Shown here piece after piece: positions 12,401 through 25,011 of a stretch of DNA of 64,000 nt. A model generated the notes under the pieces. The model had not been told where the DNA came from. It searched no databases and saw only the letters and a program-made list of their open reading frames with translations. The position numbers and the translations under genes are program-made. Source of the stretch: Aselliscus stoliczkanus (lineage: Eukaryota > Chordata > Mammalia > Chiroptera > Hipposideridae); contig CM066735.1 in the NCBI GenBank assembly GCA_033961575.1, positions 92,077,449-92,141,448 on the forward strand, written 5' to 3'. Within the stretch, counting starts at the first letter, position 1. Each line of letters starts with the position of its first letter.

Positions 12401-12824
12401 ACTGTCTTTCTTCTCTTTCCTGACTCACTTCCCCTCTCCACTAATGGTATTTCCTCCAAATTAACTACTTTTACTTGAATCCTTATCTCAGAGTCTGTTT
12501 CTGGGGTAACCGAAACTAAGATCCCATCTTACCTGTAGGTTATGGATATTGGAAGTAAATCTTTCAGCTGCAAGCATGGCCAAGTCCAGTCCCAGGCAGA
12601 ACGCCTAGTTCTGGCTTTTGCAAAGATGGCCTCCCATTTGCCTGGCCAATTGGCTATTCTTGCTTTTGTATCCTTATCTCTATTTCACTTGGCTTCAAGG
12701 TTTCCCTATTCTCTGCTTTGAGTCTTTTTTTTTTTTTTTTGCATGGTAATGTATTTGGGACTGACTCTCTGATTAGGCACTGTATTTACCTAGTCTCTTG
12801 ACATGGCATGTTACTTCCATGTAT

Positions 12825-13111
12825 TTAGTTATCTATTGTTGCATAACAAATTACCACTACACTTTAGTAGTTGATGCAAGCACACGTCTACCACCTCGCA
12901 GTGTTCTATGGGTCAGGATCTGGGTGCAACTTAGCTGTGTGCCTCTGGCTAACAGTCAATCTGTCAGCTAGGACTGTATTCTCATTTGGAGGTTTAACTG
13001 ATGGGGATCTACTTCCAAACCCACTCATCTGGTTTTTGAAAAGCCTCAGTTCCTGCCATCTGGGCCTCTTCACAAGACCACCTCATGACATGGTGTATAA
13101 GTCTGCTCAGA
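12825..13111 (-). mobile_element. MLT1 LTR fragment (MLT1C/D-like)
   Basis: Plus strand starts with 'tagttatctattgttgcataacaaattacc', the reversed end of the MLT1C/D group. Then 'tgggtcaggatctggg' and '...cctcagttcctgccatctgggcctcttcacaagacc' follow in the expected order. The rest of the LTR is missing. Confidence 0.7.
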
Positions 13112-13185
13112 CTGCCCTAACCAGATGCCACAGACTGGGTGACTTAAACATCAGGCATTTGACTCTTCCCACAAGACTGCCTCCA
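13112..13185 (-). mobile_element. Second MLT1 LTR end, abutting the previous one
   Basis: 'taagtctgctcagactgccctaaccagatgccacagactgggtgacttaaac' in short pieces matches the reversed 3' end of a different MLT1 subgroup. It directly follows a truncated MLT1C/D, either as a nested insertion or a deletion junction. Confidence 0.55.
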
Positions 13186-15027
13186 ACTTCAAATGTCAAT
13201 AGCAAATAGTAGGTCCACAGGTTACCCACAATTTCTGTCCACTTTGGTTATACTTTTTGACTCTTCTCTGGGATTTAACTGTTAGCTGGAACAGCTCATG
13301 GAACTCAGGGAAATGGTTTAGCGGTTTCTTATATAATAAAGGATATGATAAAGGATACAGATGAATAGTAAGATGAAGAGATATATAGGGTGAAGCCTGA
13401 AAAGGTACATGCGCTTATTGTAATGCAGATGCTTCCATCCCTGTGGAGTTGGGTTGTGCCACCCTCCCAGCACGTAGATGTGTTTACCGGCCCAGAAGCT
13501 CTCAGAAACTGATCTTTTGGGGATTTCTCTGGAGGCTTCATCATGTAAGCATGATTGTTTGTAAACTCAATTTCCAGCCCCTCTCCACTCTCAGGAAAAC
13601 AGATAACATAGGTCTAGTGGATATGTGAGATACCTACATGGTCTGCTACAAGCATCCTTTCAGTAGGTTGCTGTGAGAATTAAATAAGGTTATACACATA
13701 GACAGCATCCCTAATTTTATAATTTCTAAGAGCTAGTATTAATGAGGATTTTATTAGTTACTGACAGGTTTGATTCCTGGAGCAAGGCATCCATGGGACA
13801 ATAAGTTAGGGAAGACCAGTGCCCTGAAAGGTTAAACTGCATAGATTTTAAAGACTATATTACAGATTTAGCCATCATTTAAAATATGTGGGTTCCTTGA
13901 CCCCATTTATATCGACTTTATTCTCCTAAACTTCAACAGACATTTAGCAATCCTGATATGGACTTCAAGCATAAAATAAATATCTGTAAATTTATTTAAA
14001 GGGGAGAATGAACTAGTTGTCCTTATGTGTGTATGATGAGGAAAGAGAGGAGGCTGTATTCTAACTGAGGGTGGTATAAATCCAGAACTTGGGTGAGAAA
14101 GGTACACACAGATTAGTTTGTAGAATCCTGTCAGCAATGCTACTTTTAAAATAGCACTTGGCAAAACAAAAGTGAAACAACTGGAACCCCTCCAGCCTCA
14201 GGCTTGTAAAACCACCAGTAAGTGAATCCAATAAACAGATGCACATTCCTACCTTGAACCGCACCTTCTCCCCCACACTTTCCATGAATCCTATGCACCA
14301 GCAATCACAAAAATATTCAAACGTTTACAAAATCAAGGCCTCAACCCACGCTCACCACAGCTACAATCTCTTATCGCCTCTCCTTTGGCCATGTCCCAGT
14401 ACACTGATTCTCCTTCCCAGCTTTGCCTGCTTTGCACATCAGGGCAGGGCTTGCGGTCAGCCGAGTCTTTCATAGAGAAGATTGAATAAGTTGGGGCCTT
14501 GTGTTAGCAACATTTGTGGCCTTCATCCGTATCTGGATCCATTCTGCAGCTTTCTGCAGGAGTGTGATTCAACTAGCTACACACCCCTATTGTGGAGTCA
14601 TTTGTGCATGGTCATGAAAGACTTGAGGAAGAGTGAATAGGAATTAACAAGGTGAAGGCAGAGAAGACAAATGTGGAAGGAACTGATAGAAGAGCATATG
14701 CAAAGCCCTGTGGGTTAAATTCCTTATTAATTTGCCAACAAGACTATTATGAGATTAAAGAGAGCACTATCTTCATGGGTCCTGAATTCTTAGTTGACAA
14801 GCAGTCATCAAGCTGCAGGAGTTGGAAAGAAACCCAGCAGTGTGTTGGTGGAATGCTGAGACCAGGGTGAATTCTCGTGGGCCAGTAGAATATATTTGAA
14901 ATTTGTACTTGAATGTCTCTAAGAAGTACAGATGTTTTTGTAGTTTGCCCCAAACCCTGCCACTTTATAGTGTTGTAAAGCAGTGATTTTTTTTGTGTGT
15001 GTGGAGACAGAGTGACAAGGATACACC
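13186..15027. other. Mostly unique sequence
   Basis: No gene. Weak hints of old repeats only: a possible MIR piece near 13660-13730 ('gttgctgtgagaattaaataagg') and an L2-like stretch near 14620-14715 ending 'gcaaagccctgtggg'. Neither is certain. Confidence 0.4.
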
Positions 15028-15041
15028 AGGGGGACATTTCT

Positions 15042-15157
15042 TTTTTTTTTTCTTTTTTTTGAGGGCAGTATCACTGGCCCTCATATGTGGGACCGAACCG
15101 GGGCCGCTGGCTTCTCAAGCCAGCGCTTAACCACTGCGCCACTCGGCTGGCCCCAGA
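15042..15157 (-). mobile_element. Short-form tRNA-SINE (copy A)
   Basis: Minus-strand SINE: a head ending ...gccagccgagtgg, A box TGGCGCAGTGG, B box GGTTCGGTCCC, a short linker (gtcccacatatgagggcc...ctgccctc), then an A-rich tail (plus strand T-rich 15041-15060). It is flanked by a perfect 14-bp TSD, agggggacatttct, at 15028-15041 and 15158-15171. Low divergence from other short copies suggests a fairly recent insertion. It is transcribed, if at all, only by Pol III and is not a tRNA gene. Confidence 0.95.
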
Positions 15158-15171
15158 AGGGGGACATTTCT

Positions 15172-16225
15172 ATTAGGAACACCTAATAAGGCAAGTCATC
15201 TGACTTGTAAGCAGATCAGTGCCCTGAGAAACAAAAATTTAGAAATACTACAAAGCAGTAAAGAGAAGAAGGCAGGTAGAACAAGCCCAGCTCAGGCCAA
15301 TGGACCCTGGCAGACCCTGGCCTCCAGCACCATGGGAAAGAAGAAGGAAACAGAGAAAAACAAAGACAAGAACTAACTAACAGAGCAGGAACCCAGTCAC
15401 CAACCAGCATTGGGTCCCAGGATCAGAGGAGAATCAAAGCAAGGCCTTCTGGTCATGGTGTGCTTGGTCTGGTGGCCTTTAAATTCCTTCCATATAGAAC
15501 TTAACTTTGAGCAGTGCTCAGGGCAAAGCTTGCTTTGTAGGAAGGAATTCAGCTATATTAGATTGAAGATTAGATAAACAACATAATGATCCAACATGAT
15601 CTACCCATCTGGTGTCTTAAACAAAGCATAGTCTGAGTTCAGTTTGATGTGACTGGTTTTGAGTGCACCCATAGCAACTCTTAGTCATTTCTGCATTCCT
15701 TTCTTGGTTTCATCAGACATTTCTTATCCACCACCTCCCCTTCTCTCTACATACCTGTCCCTGGGGTCCTTGCCATTTGTTTTCCCTAGGTGCTATGGCA
15801 ACTAGCTTCACATGAGCACAACCCAACAGTGCCCTGGTCCCTGCCCCTGCTGGGTGTACTCACTGGCTGCCCTGGACTTTCCCCACAGCCTCTGACGCGA
15901 GAGGTTGTGAGATCTGAACTGGCATCATGGTATATGCAACCTGAAAGGGTGGGGGAGTTAATGTTCTGGAAGAGAACTTTGGTCAAGGTGAGATGGAAGC
16001 CAGCTGAGAAATGCTTCTTCCTTCTGCCTTCTGAGATGTACTAGCTTAGGTGTCTGAAGATTATTGCATGAGATGGGACAAGCAATTGTCCTTTTTTCCC
16101 AAGCAGTGGCCTTCCTTCCCTGCCTCATTCCCCCTTTGCCTCATTTTTACCTCCTAGGATTGCACCTATGAAAGTAGTGGAGCATAAGCGATTGCCTCAG
16201 GCTTTCCCAAGATACAATCAGTTTT
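15172..16225. other. Unique sequence, no gene seen
   Basis: About 1 kb with no recognised repeat. The open frames on both strands around 15790-16040 are short and overlap each other, with no domain resemblance. Confidence 0.45.
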
Positions 16226-16512
16226 AGAATTGTGTTGGGGTAGTTGTACAACCCAATATTAGCCAAGAGCCATATGTGGCCAGTCCTAATTAAAATGTCA
16301 TGTAATGTGACATACACATCAGATTTTGAAGGTGCAGTACAAAAAAAGATTTAAAATACCTCATTAATAATTTTTTATACTTATTACCTGGAGAAATAAT
16401 ATTTTAGATGTATTGAGTTAAATAAAATGCAGTATTAAAATCAATTTTACTTGGTTCATTTAACATTTTAAAGTGTGGCTGTAATATTTCTATTGGATAG
16501 CACTTCTCTGGA
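16225..16512. mobile_element. hAT-like non-autonomous DNA transposon
   Basis: The pattern 'agccatatgtggccagt...', then '...aaaaaagatttaaaatacctcattaataattttttata', then 'gagttaaataaaatgca' ends with 'atttctattggatagcact'. This is the layout of a mammalian hAT-Charlie family I recall (ends like cagcgctgtccaatagaaat). Diverged; the left end is unclear. Confidence 0.5.
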
Positions 16513-18580
16513 ATTTGTAGAATCTACCTCTTATCCCATCAAAAAGTTTAGAGCCACATCTTCAGTCTCACGTCTTCTTTTGTTCTTTGGGCATTTCTCT
16601 TTGTTTTCTGTAATTTCTTAAAGGTTGATAATCAGTGAGGTTAGCAGTAAGTGTTATTTCTGAACCAAGGGAGGGTTTTTATAAGGGTCAGAAGAAGCAA
16701 TTGCTTGTGCAGTTTGTTTATGTGAATATTAACATGACCATCTGTGTTTGTTAATGCTTAATTTTGCGGGATGTTAAGTTTGCAATTTGAACTATAAATG
16801 AACAAGAGCCTCTATTGATGCCTTACTAAGCATATTAGGATAAGTGCAATAGGTGTGAAAAAGGCTAACCGTTTTATAAGTGTTAATCTTCTGGTATATT
16901 TTATTATATGTATTTTCCATGTTATAATTGAATATAAAGAGTATAATGCCTAAGGATTAACTATTGTACTTTTTTTTTTTGGTTGTTGTTCACTGCTATA
17001 ATCAATTACATGTTGTGATTTGGAGGGCTAAATTAAATTTGTTGCAGGATTTGGCCCTGTTCCTTTCTCTGGAATTTCCTTGTGGCTTTCTTGCCCAGGG
17101 TATTTCATCATCAAATTGTCTTATTAAGCTCTCATGCACATAATCTTACTTTTCATAATCTTACATTGGCTATGCACTATATACAGTATGAGTCAAAGAG
17201 CTGTGGATTTTACTCTGTTCTATAAAAAGACAGGATTCTGGCTTAGAGTCACATTCCTTCTCTTGGAATTTGGTTCTGGCTGGATTGAAATATTGTTAAA
17301 AAATAGCTTAGTGAGAAATTGCTTGAGGGATAAGAGTTGACTGAATTCATACTTAAAAGAAATGTGACTTAAGGAGGGAGGAGGAACAAGGGACAAGGAG
17401 TCAGCTTCAAGCTGAGCAGGGAATGGAGGAAACAGATTTTAAATATTTGAAAGGAGCAGTGGTTTTAAAACAACAAATCAAAATTACTTGCTATAGCAAC
17501 ATCCTATCTAAATATAAGCTTTTTGGTTTCAGTTGTAAGTCAACAGGATAGTATAATATATTACTTTTATTCTTGGTAATCAATTTATTGTGGAAAAAGT
17601 CCAGAAAACATACTATTCAACATTTTAAATACTGAAGGAGGACTATTTATTCCAAGATGATTGTAAAAATGACCTACAATATTCTCTCAATAGACACAAT
17701 ATTTGAGTGAATCCAAATAGCTAAATTAAAAGGTAAATTTTACATGCCACGGATTTACTAATTTTCCTTTATTTGTAGCCTCTAAATTCTGTTTTCTTTG
17801 GAATTTTGGTTTTCTTCTCAAGTGAAAGAAATCAAATGTAGAGGAACAATTCTATCAAAAGCTTGATTTTGATAAGAGAGGGATTAATGAAAAGTTAATC
17901 AAATATGTGCTTGTGCCTGAATTGCTACATTAGTATTAACTTCACTCAAAAGCACACAGAAGCAGAATGCTGGGACAGTCACAGTAAATCAGGTATTTCC
18001 ATCTGAAACCCCTACACTGGTTAGCAGCCTTTAGGGGGAGGGGTTTCGAGGTACAGGCAGGGTAGTAACAGGTGAACCTCTTGTCCCATTCATATTCCAT
18101 AGGAATCTTTACCTATGCCAGAGATGTTCACTTTCAAAGCTGATATAGGCCCATTCAACAATTAATGGCGATGGCAACAGCATTCTGAGTTTTGTGTCAA
18201 TCGCCCACTGGATCAAGGCCCACCACCACAGTCATATCCAGCCTGGTTTTGTTATGCTAAATAAACATCTTTTAAAAATTACTGTTAACAGCTTTCACTG
18301 CTCATAAAACTAAGATTATGTTACTCTGTTAACATTTTATGGCCCAGAGAGGTAGGTTATCACAGGCAGAAAATGGGCAAGAAAATGGACTATAGCTTAG
18401 ATGTTTTTTCTCTTTTATGGGGGGCCAATTCAAAGTATAATTTTAACAGCAAACATTATCAGGGCAGTCACTTTTGAAATTATGAAACTATTACAGGGAT
18501 GATATTCATACTAAGCTTGGAATACAGGATTTAGCTGACCTGGGACTGACAAGTAACGAGAGGGCTGCGGCTGTGGTGTG
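16513..18580. other. Unique block, possibly conserved in part
   Basis: About 2 kb without recognised repeats. 16640-16900 is rich in TTAAT/AATTA-type words in mixed sequence, a look often seen in conserved non-coding elements; this is inference only. No coding signal. Confidence 0.4.
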
Positions 18581-18584
18581 TGGC

Positions 18585-18685
18585 CAGCAAGGGCTGTATT
18601 TTATTCATTGTTATCCTCCCGCCCGGGGTACAGCCCTGACATGTGGTAAGCCTTCTGTAAATGTCTGCAGAATGAATGAAGGGTG
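18585..18685 (+). mobile_element. L2-like 3'-end fragment
   Basis: 'cattgttatcctcccgcccggggtacagccctgacatgtggtaagccttctgtaaatgt' followed by 'gaatgaatgaagg' follows the L2 3' terminal pattern, in short matches. Diverged. Confidence 0.4.
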
Positions 18686-19978
18686 GAAGGCTAGAAGTTG
18701 TCTTCGTGGCATCACCAGCTGAACAGGGAAAGGACTCTATGTGCAATCTGATTGTGAGTTAGTAAATGGAGCAGGTAAAAGCTGAAGAGGTAATGGGACA
18801 TGAGAACACAGGGATTTTTTGGTGTATTCTGCACCTTCAGGATTGCATGTGTATTCTTCTGAGAGGTCCACTACGGGTGATTCACAGGAGAGATTGATCA
18901 AGATACAGGCCTGTCAGAATCAAGCAGATAAAGAAAACTTGGAGTCATGGTAAGCAGAAAACACCTTTTTGAAGGCTGCAAAATGGACCTAAGAAAAATT
19001 AAATAAGCATAAAGCTATTGAAAACACTGAAAAAAAAATGTTAAGTTCATTTATAAAGAAAATATTTAATATAAGTTCTTATAAAGGGAATGAAAATTAA
19101 GGAAATAATTGCATTAGCAGTATTTACTATAAAGTTTTTTTATTTTTAAACATCAAATGACGTTTGGGCTCTTAAGTCAATATGCTAATTGTAACATAGT
19201 GTAAGATGCTAATGATGAAGGTATAGTGAGAGGGCCAAGAAGAGGGAGCTAAGTGAATGTTTTTTGTGCCAGGACTTTGCAGGTATCATCTCCCCCACCC
19301 TTACAATATGGTGCTAACACTGTAGAATGCCTTGTAGAGAATGTACAAGAAAGCTTTCTGTTTTTTCCTTATAATAATTTTATGAGTAATACACAACTAC
19401 CTACTTATGACAAATTTCAAACACCAAAACAGTAGAATAAGACAGGAAAAAATTTAATTTCAAACCTTGCCATTTTTCATATTCTTACTTCCCTTCCCAT
19501 ATGTAATTACTATTAACAATTTGACATGTGGCCTTGAAAGTTTTCATTTGCATATATGTATATATTTGACTTTCTTAGCATGAAGGTAACTATTGAGGAG
19601 CGAAATTCATTAGACCATAAATATAAAATGATTTAATTTTTAAAAAGATCCCCACCTCCAACTGTGATATTTTAAGCTGCTCTCTTTTTGTGGGGTGGTG
19701 AGTGGGTTCTTTAATGAAATCTCAGCCTCTTTCTAGAAATTTTTATTACTTTCAGTTATTAGAGTAGTTTCATTTCACTATTTATTTGTGATTATATTTG
19801 TCTTAAAAGTTTAGTCTTAAATGCAATTCATAGCGGGTCTCTTCCTCAGTCCCAGTAAAGGCCACACCTCTGTGTGGCTCCAGCTGCTGGGTCTGCGTGG
19901 GACTGTGGGTAGGAACTTGCTTTGTGGTTGGCTCTATCTGCTATTCTGCTTTGTGAGTTTTAAATTTTGGTGTAAATG

Positions 19979-19980
<2 letters not shown>
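18686..19980. other. AT-rich sequence, no gene
   Basis: No gene or confident repeat. 19380-19570 loosely resembles the 3' part of an old L1 but is too diverged to assign. Confidence 0.4.
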
Positions 19981-20028
<48 letters not shown>

Positions 20029-20037
20029 AGAGAGAGA
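19981..20037. repeat. (GT)22(AG)n microsatellite
   Basis: Twenty-two GT units (19981-20024) run directly into an AG tract (to about 20037). Confidence 0.97.
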
Positions 20038-20209
20038 AGCACGAGGAGGAGGGGGAGAGAAGAAAGCAACTGTGATGGAATGCTGACATTTGGGGAATCT
20101 GGGGAAAGTATATAGGAATTTTCTGTACTGTTTTTTGTAAGTCTGAAATTATTTCGAAATAAAGTGACTGTACCGTGTGCCTGACTGCTGTCTTTGTGTG
20201 GGTCATTTA

Positions 20210-20460
20210 TTTAGGTTGTGTCCCATTTTTCTCTAGTACAAACAGTTTTGCAGGAAACACCCTTGTACACATATCTTTCTGTACATGTGTCAGGATTTCT
20301 GTTGAATAGAGTTGAAAAAGTAGAACTGCTAAATCAAAGGTCATATATGTTTTCCTTTTTTGTAAATTTCCCCAAGTTGCCAAGTCTGTTTAGTAAACAC
20401 TTACAATCTGTTTTATATTACTGCAAAAATATAAGGAAGCTTTCATAAAAAACAATTGTA
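20210..20460 (-). mobile_element. Old L1 3'-region fragment
   Basis: The plus strand carries the reversed old-L1 pattern 'acccttgtacacatatctttctgtacatgtgtcagg' followed by 'gaactgctaaatcaaagg' and '...ccaagttgccaa'. It corresponds to the end of ORF2 and the 3' UTR. Strongly diverged. Confidence 0.45.
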
Positions 20461-22335
20461 ACCTGCACAAATGCAGTCTTTCAGACTGATCAAATTTAAG
20501 TCAATGTTATTTGTGTGTATGTTAACTGCTTTCCCAACCCACCCTCCCCTCACCCCTTTATCTAATATTTTCAAGGCCCTGGTAGCTGCATCCTTCCTTT
20601 GCTCTGGAGTTTGAGACCCATTTTCTTTTGGCCTGTCTTTCTGAATTTCATTTTGTCAGAAACGCTAGTTAATTTTAGCTAGGAGGCGAAGAGAGTGAAA
20701 ATACTACTTTCAAAAATTAATTATGCCTGATTTTTGTATCAAGAATGACATTGCTTCCTTCCATGACTATATATCACTGAGAATTGACAGTTACAAGTTC
20801 TTTGAAAGATCAAGTGATCCGATAGCAAGGTTGAATTTGGAAATGTTATAACATTGCTGTACAGTTTAAAGAACACATTTACACATTTGTTCTTTGAATA
20901 TCATCACAACATTTAAAGTTGCAAGAAACTTAGAAACCATTTGGTCCACTCTGTCCTTTTGTAGAGATGAAAACTGCGGTTTGCAGAGTTGGAAGTATTG
21001 CCTGACATCAAGAGCTGTTAACTGGCAAAACAATGGCTAAGCGCTGGATTTCTGACTTTTTAAAGTGGTCTTTCCTGCATTGTATCCGTACTATTTTAAA
21101 TAAGGGTCTCCAGGCTACACTATGGAACAAATGATGTGATTAGCTCAGTTACAAGGTTGGAGGTAGGGTTTCAGAGTAGGATGCTTGGAATAATAAAATT
21201 ATTTCAAGTACATAATGAAGAAAAAAATTGCACAATGTGATCAGTATACATGATTTATACCAAGCTCCTAACAGGGAAATATAACTGGTAAATGGGGTAT
21301 TTATTTTTTGATTGCTGGGAATTGCAGAGAAAGTACAATAATTGCTGTGTGTATAACAAATACATTGATATATAAGCCTCAAAAAGTTGTGCCCAAGTGA
21401 CAATTCTAGCATGCTTCATATGCACGATGTCAAATAGTATTATATTTGGAAATGACTAGAGTTTCCTAGATAATTTATGAAGCTGAAGCTTGGATGATTC
21501 AGCTCCTAATTCTCTTTATAGTGCCATCATTCAAACTAAAATGACATCATTTAGTTTCTATAATTGAAATAAACAAGTCTTTGAGTGTTTATGGCATAAT
21601 GAAGAAAGATAACATAGAATACAAGTATTAACACTAATGCCTTACCCCCCCGCCCCCATTAAACCTTTCACTTTTGCTTTGGAAATGTATTTTTGTACTG
21701 TTGGAGGTGGGTGTTCGGAACATTCTGGAAGCTCAGAAAGTTTCATATAGAATCCTCAAGCTTGAACATCACTAGATCATATCTGTATCTTTTCTATAAC
21801 TCTGGTGGGATCACTTGCAGAGCATATTAGGCTTTGAAAAACTTACATGGGTATGGGAGAAAGTTTTGAAGCAGGGTGGGGTTACCTTGGCCATGGGTAT
21901 GATCATCAAGAGAAAGAGGATGGCCAGTTAGAAAAAAGATAGTTTCTAGCCCAAAGAACCCTGGGATTTGGCTCTGATTTGCACTGGTGTAATCATCTAA
22001 GGGGATCCATCTGGTTAGTGGGTGGCAGCAACTGGCATTTCAGTCAATGGTGCTGTCATAATTTGGGTGGCTCCAAGTCCTCAGCTAGTGGCTGAGTCAA
22101 TAATCTATGACTGGGCAGATGGTCAGGTCCATAAGTGGCTCTCAACCCTGATGCACTCCATTTCCTCTATTTAAAACAAATATTTTGTTACACCCACTTA
22201 CTTAACATTCATTGATAAAATAATATACTTTAAACAAACCAGCATACCCTAACTATAAAATACAAAAGAACTAAAAAAAAGTGAATAATATTTATTTTAA
22301 TACATAATATTTGTGCCCCTGGAACTGGAACAGAG
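20461..22335. other. Mostly unique sequence
   Basis: No gene. A stretch at about 20920-21030 ('agaaaccatttggtccactctgtcc...agatgaaaactgcggtttgcagagttgg') resembles an ancient mammalian SINE-type repeat but cannot be assigned. Confidence 0.4.
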
Positions 22336-22462
22336 CTTCCTAAAGTTAACTGTGCATACAAACTTCCTGGACTGTATTAAACAGCAAATTCTGGTTAAGT
22401 AGGTGTTGGGTGGGCCCTGAGATTCTGTATTTCTGACAAGAACATGGGTATACTTTGAATAG
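22335..22462. mobile_element. MER5-type hAT fragment
   Basis: 'gtgcatacaaacttcctggac...aaacagcaaattctgg...gtaggtgttgggtgggccctgagattctgtatttctgacaag' in pieces follows the MER5A layout (gtctggggtggggcc..gagaatttgcatttctaacaag). Confidence 0.55.
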
Positions 22463-22664
22463 CTTGGCCCTAGGAGACAAAAATGAAGAAATCAGAGGAT
22501 TCCACTGAAAAAGATGAAGCAACAACTGTAGCCTGATGCAGGGATGTTGAATTAGCAATTGAATTGTCGGGTGTTGCCATGTTAATATGAGTTTTTTCAG
22601 GAAATTTATGAACACTTCTTGGTAAAATTTTGATCAAAACCAAGTCCAATGTTTCCTTGATTTG

Positions 22665-22782
22665 GTTTTGTTTTTGTTTGTTTTTTTTGAGGGCAGTGTC
22701 ACTGGCCCTCATATGTGGGACCCGAACTGGGGCCGCTGGCTTCCCAGGCCAGCGCTTAACCACCGCGCCACTCGGCCGGCCC
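22665..22782 (-). mobile_element. Short-form tRNA-SINE (copy B)
   Basis: The plus strand shows a T-rich tail, gagggcagtgtcactggcc, reversed B box (gggacccgaac) and reversed A box (ccaccgcgcca), ending ggccggccc. The TSD tttccttgatttg (13 bp, perfect) sits at 22652-22664 and 22783-22795. Very similar to copies A, G and N. Confidence 0.95.
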
Positions 22783-22919
22783 TTTCCTTGATTTGCACAG
22801 CAGTTAGTTGCATTCCTGCAAAAATACTTTGTGTTCATGTGTGAAATGAAATTCATTTCTGGCCTCAGATAATTATGAACAAATGTTTCACCTACAGTGG
22901 GGAAACTTCAAGTTTTTAA

Positions 22920-23328
22920 ATTTTTTTTTAAAGATTTTACTGGGGAGTTGGGGGAGGGGAACAGACAAGTTGCTGTGCTTTTGTTGTTCATTCTAGTTGT
23001 GGAGGACCTCGCTTCACTGGCCCATGTTGGTATTATCATTCACTCTTCCCAGCTGAGGCAGATCGGTCACCAGACATTGGATGGCTGCTCACGACGGCTC
23101 ACAACAGCTCACGAAAACTCACACCTGCTGCCGGCCAGCCCCACTGCAGCCTACTCTGTCTCCGGCAACTCAGGGCAGCCCAGCTCCAGGACGAGCTGTT
23201 GTTCACCATCTTAGCTGTAGAGGGTGCAGCATCATTGGCCCTCTATGTGGGATCCGAACCGGGGCCCTGCTGCTCAGAACTGGTGTCCCAAGCCAACTCC
23301 TAATCAACGAGCCACTTGTCTGGCCCAG
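22920..23328 (-). mobile_element. Long-form tRNA-SINE, subfamily 1 (copy C)
   Basis: About 410 bp. On the minus strand: tRNA-like head, a variant arm with 'ctgagcagcagg' between anticodon arm and B box, GC-rich body, a 'caacatgggccagtga' segment and a tail with TGTTCCCCTCCCCCAA followed by A-rich sequence. It shares the extra arm with copy E and with the multi-unit copies F and I. Flanks (near 22899-22919 and 23329-23345) resemble each other with an indel, a worn TSD, so this is older than the short copies. The open frames crossing it are SINE sequence, not genes. Confidence 0.85.
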
Positions 23329-23329
23329 G

Positions 23330-23720
23330 GGGAAAGAAGTTTTAACGGAAGGTAAGGCCACTCTTTTTGCCGAACTGTGCAAGGATTGCAGAAATTTACT
23401 ATTCTTAACTCCTGTCCACCAAATAACAATAACACACCCAATCATTGTGAAGACCCCAAATTGCTATCCCTCACCCAAGTTTTCAAGTTGCTCTGGGTCA
23501 TAGAGTGGGATTCAAGGAGAATCAAGACAGAGTGCTCAGGCTGCTAATTAATATTTGTGGCAGGAAACCATTGTAAGGGTTGGGCCAGCATGTCAAGGGT
23601 TAGAGACTACAGCTGCTTGGGGACAGGTAAGCCTGGGCTCATTCTGATGTGCTGGTCCTTTTCTTTATGACAGAAATATTACTTCATACTCTTTTGGGAG
23701 AAGGGATGGGCTGAAATAGA
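23330..23720. other. Unique sequence
   Basis: No gene or recognised repeat. Confidence 0.4.
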
Positions 23721-23721
23721 G

Positions 23722-23858
23722 CATGCCTCTCAAATGCTAATGCGTCTACAAATCACCTGGAGAGCTTGTTAAAATGCAGGTATCCAGGCAGCAGGTCTGG
23801 GGTGGGACCTGCCTTTCCCATAAACTCTTAGGTGATGCTGCTGTGGCATAGCTTGCTC
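23722..23858. mobile_element. MER5-type hAT fragment
   Basis: 'cctctcaaatgctaatgcgtctacaaatcacctggagagcttgttaaaatgcagg', 'ggtctggggtggg' and 'ctcttaggtgatgctgctg' follow the MER5A/B layout in order. Diverged old DNA transposon. Confidence 0.7.
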
Positions 23859-24433
23859 CACAAACTGCATAGAATGGAAGGAGTCCCTAACTCGGTTTGA
23901 CTGGGGCTGAAAACATGAGTGCCTGATGTTGACAGGAGCTGAGGGCAGCCAGGGGCGGAAAACGGACATGCCATCTTCCCCTCCCCTCTGTAAGAATTCT
24001 TTCTTCCTCACTTTACCTCTCAGAATGATGAAAACCAGTATAGTAAAGTAGAGCTAGCTTGTCTACAGAGGCTTGCTGGTTCTTATCTTCTCTAGAATGG
24101 GGAAGCAATGGGTGACATCTTGTTTAAAGGTCATTTTAAGTTTTAATGGTATGGAGTAAATGGTACAGAGGTTCTATTTATGTCATTGAAGGATTTAATT
24201 TGGCAAAATTTGACATATTGTTAACAGATACTTGAAAGCCAGATTTACTGACGATAATATCTAATTCAAAGAATTATTTACTGATGATTGAGAATTTTCT
24301 CTAAAAATTGTATGAAGGGGAAAATTGTTGTTTGATTCTATGGTGAAGAAGATGGATACATAGCACAGCACGTGTGCTATAAATCTCTACTTTTGTGCCC
24401 AGCATGTGGCAAGCAGATACCTAGGGCATAAAA

Positions 24434-24504
24434 TTTAAGGAGGTACCCGCTGTCAGGGTTATGCAAGTGCATGGTTGGCGCCTGAGCACGAGTACCTCCT
24501 TAAA
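24434..24504. repeat. 13-bp perfect inverted repeat, 45-bp loop
   Basis: tttaaggaggtac (24434-24446) and its exact reverse complement gtacctccttaaa (24492-24504). Matching continues imperfectly for a few bases on both sides. It may be the ends of an unidentified miniature element or chance; no flanking duplication is obvious. Confidence 0.6.
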
Positions 24505-25011
24505 GTTGGTACTCTGGGCAGCTCCCTTGCCGCACCTTTGTCCTGACTCTGCCAGTATTTATGACAGACATTGCTAGGAGTTGATGCTCGTGCTAAGAAT
24601 TGCATGGTGATGGCACCATTTACCCGGGTGAAGATTTCTTCCATGCATCTTTGGTTGATTACCTGTTGTCTAGAACACTGTTCTTATTCATAAGTTTTGT
24701 GGTTTTAAAAAAGTATTTAATTTATGGAAAAATGATTTTATAACGGCAGTAACAAAAATAAAACAAACAAATCCCATGACCTTTACAAATAACTCACTTA
24801 TTTTCATTTTCTTTTTGGCTAGCCTGTCCCTAGCTTCAGGGGCATGTGACCTTGGCAGTGGCACAGGTCCTACACTCAGAAAGGCCTGACAAATTATGTA
24901 GCTGGCCATTATAAACATGTGTATATATTAATATAATTTTCACATAGCTCTGAGTCTAGTGCTGATTTGAAGTTGTATTTTTTTTTCACTCAAAATTATA
25001 CCAGCAGGTTT

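Noticed and set aside
22470..22856. 128-codon open frame on the minus strand
   Set aside because: It runs through SINE copy B and its flanks; the coding look comes from the GC-rich tRNA-like head.
23081..23503. 140-codon open frame, the longest in the window
   Set aside because: Mostly the body of SINE copy C; no independent protein features.
24361..24379. 7-bp inverted repeat tagcaca/tgtgcta
   Set aside because: Too short to distinguish from chance.
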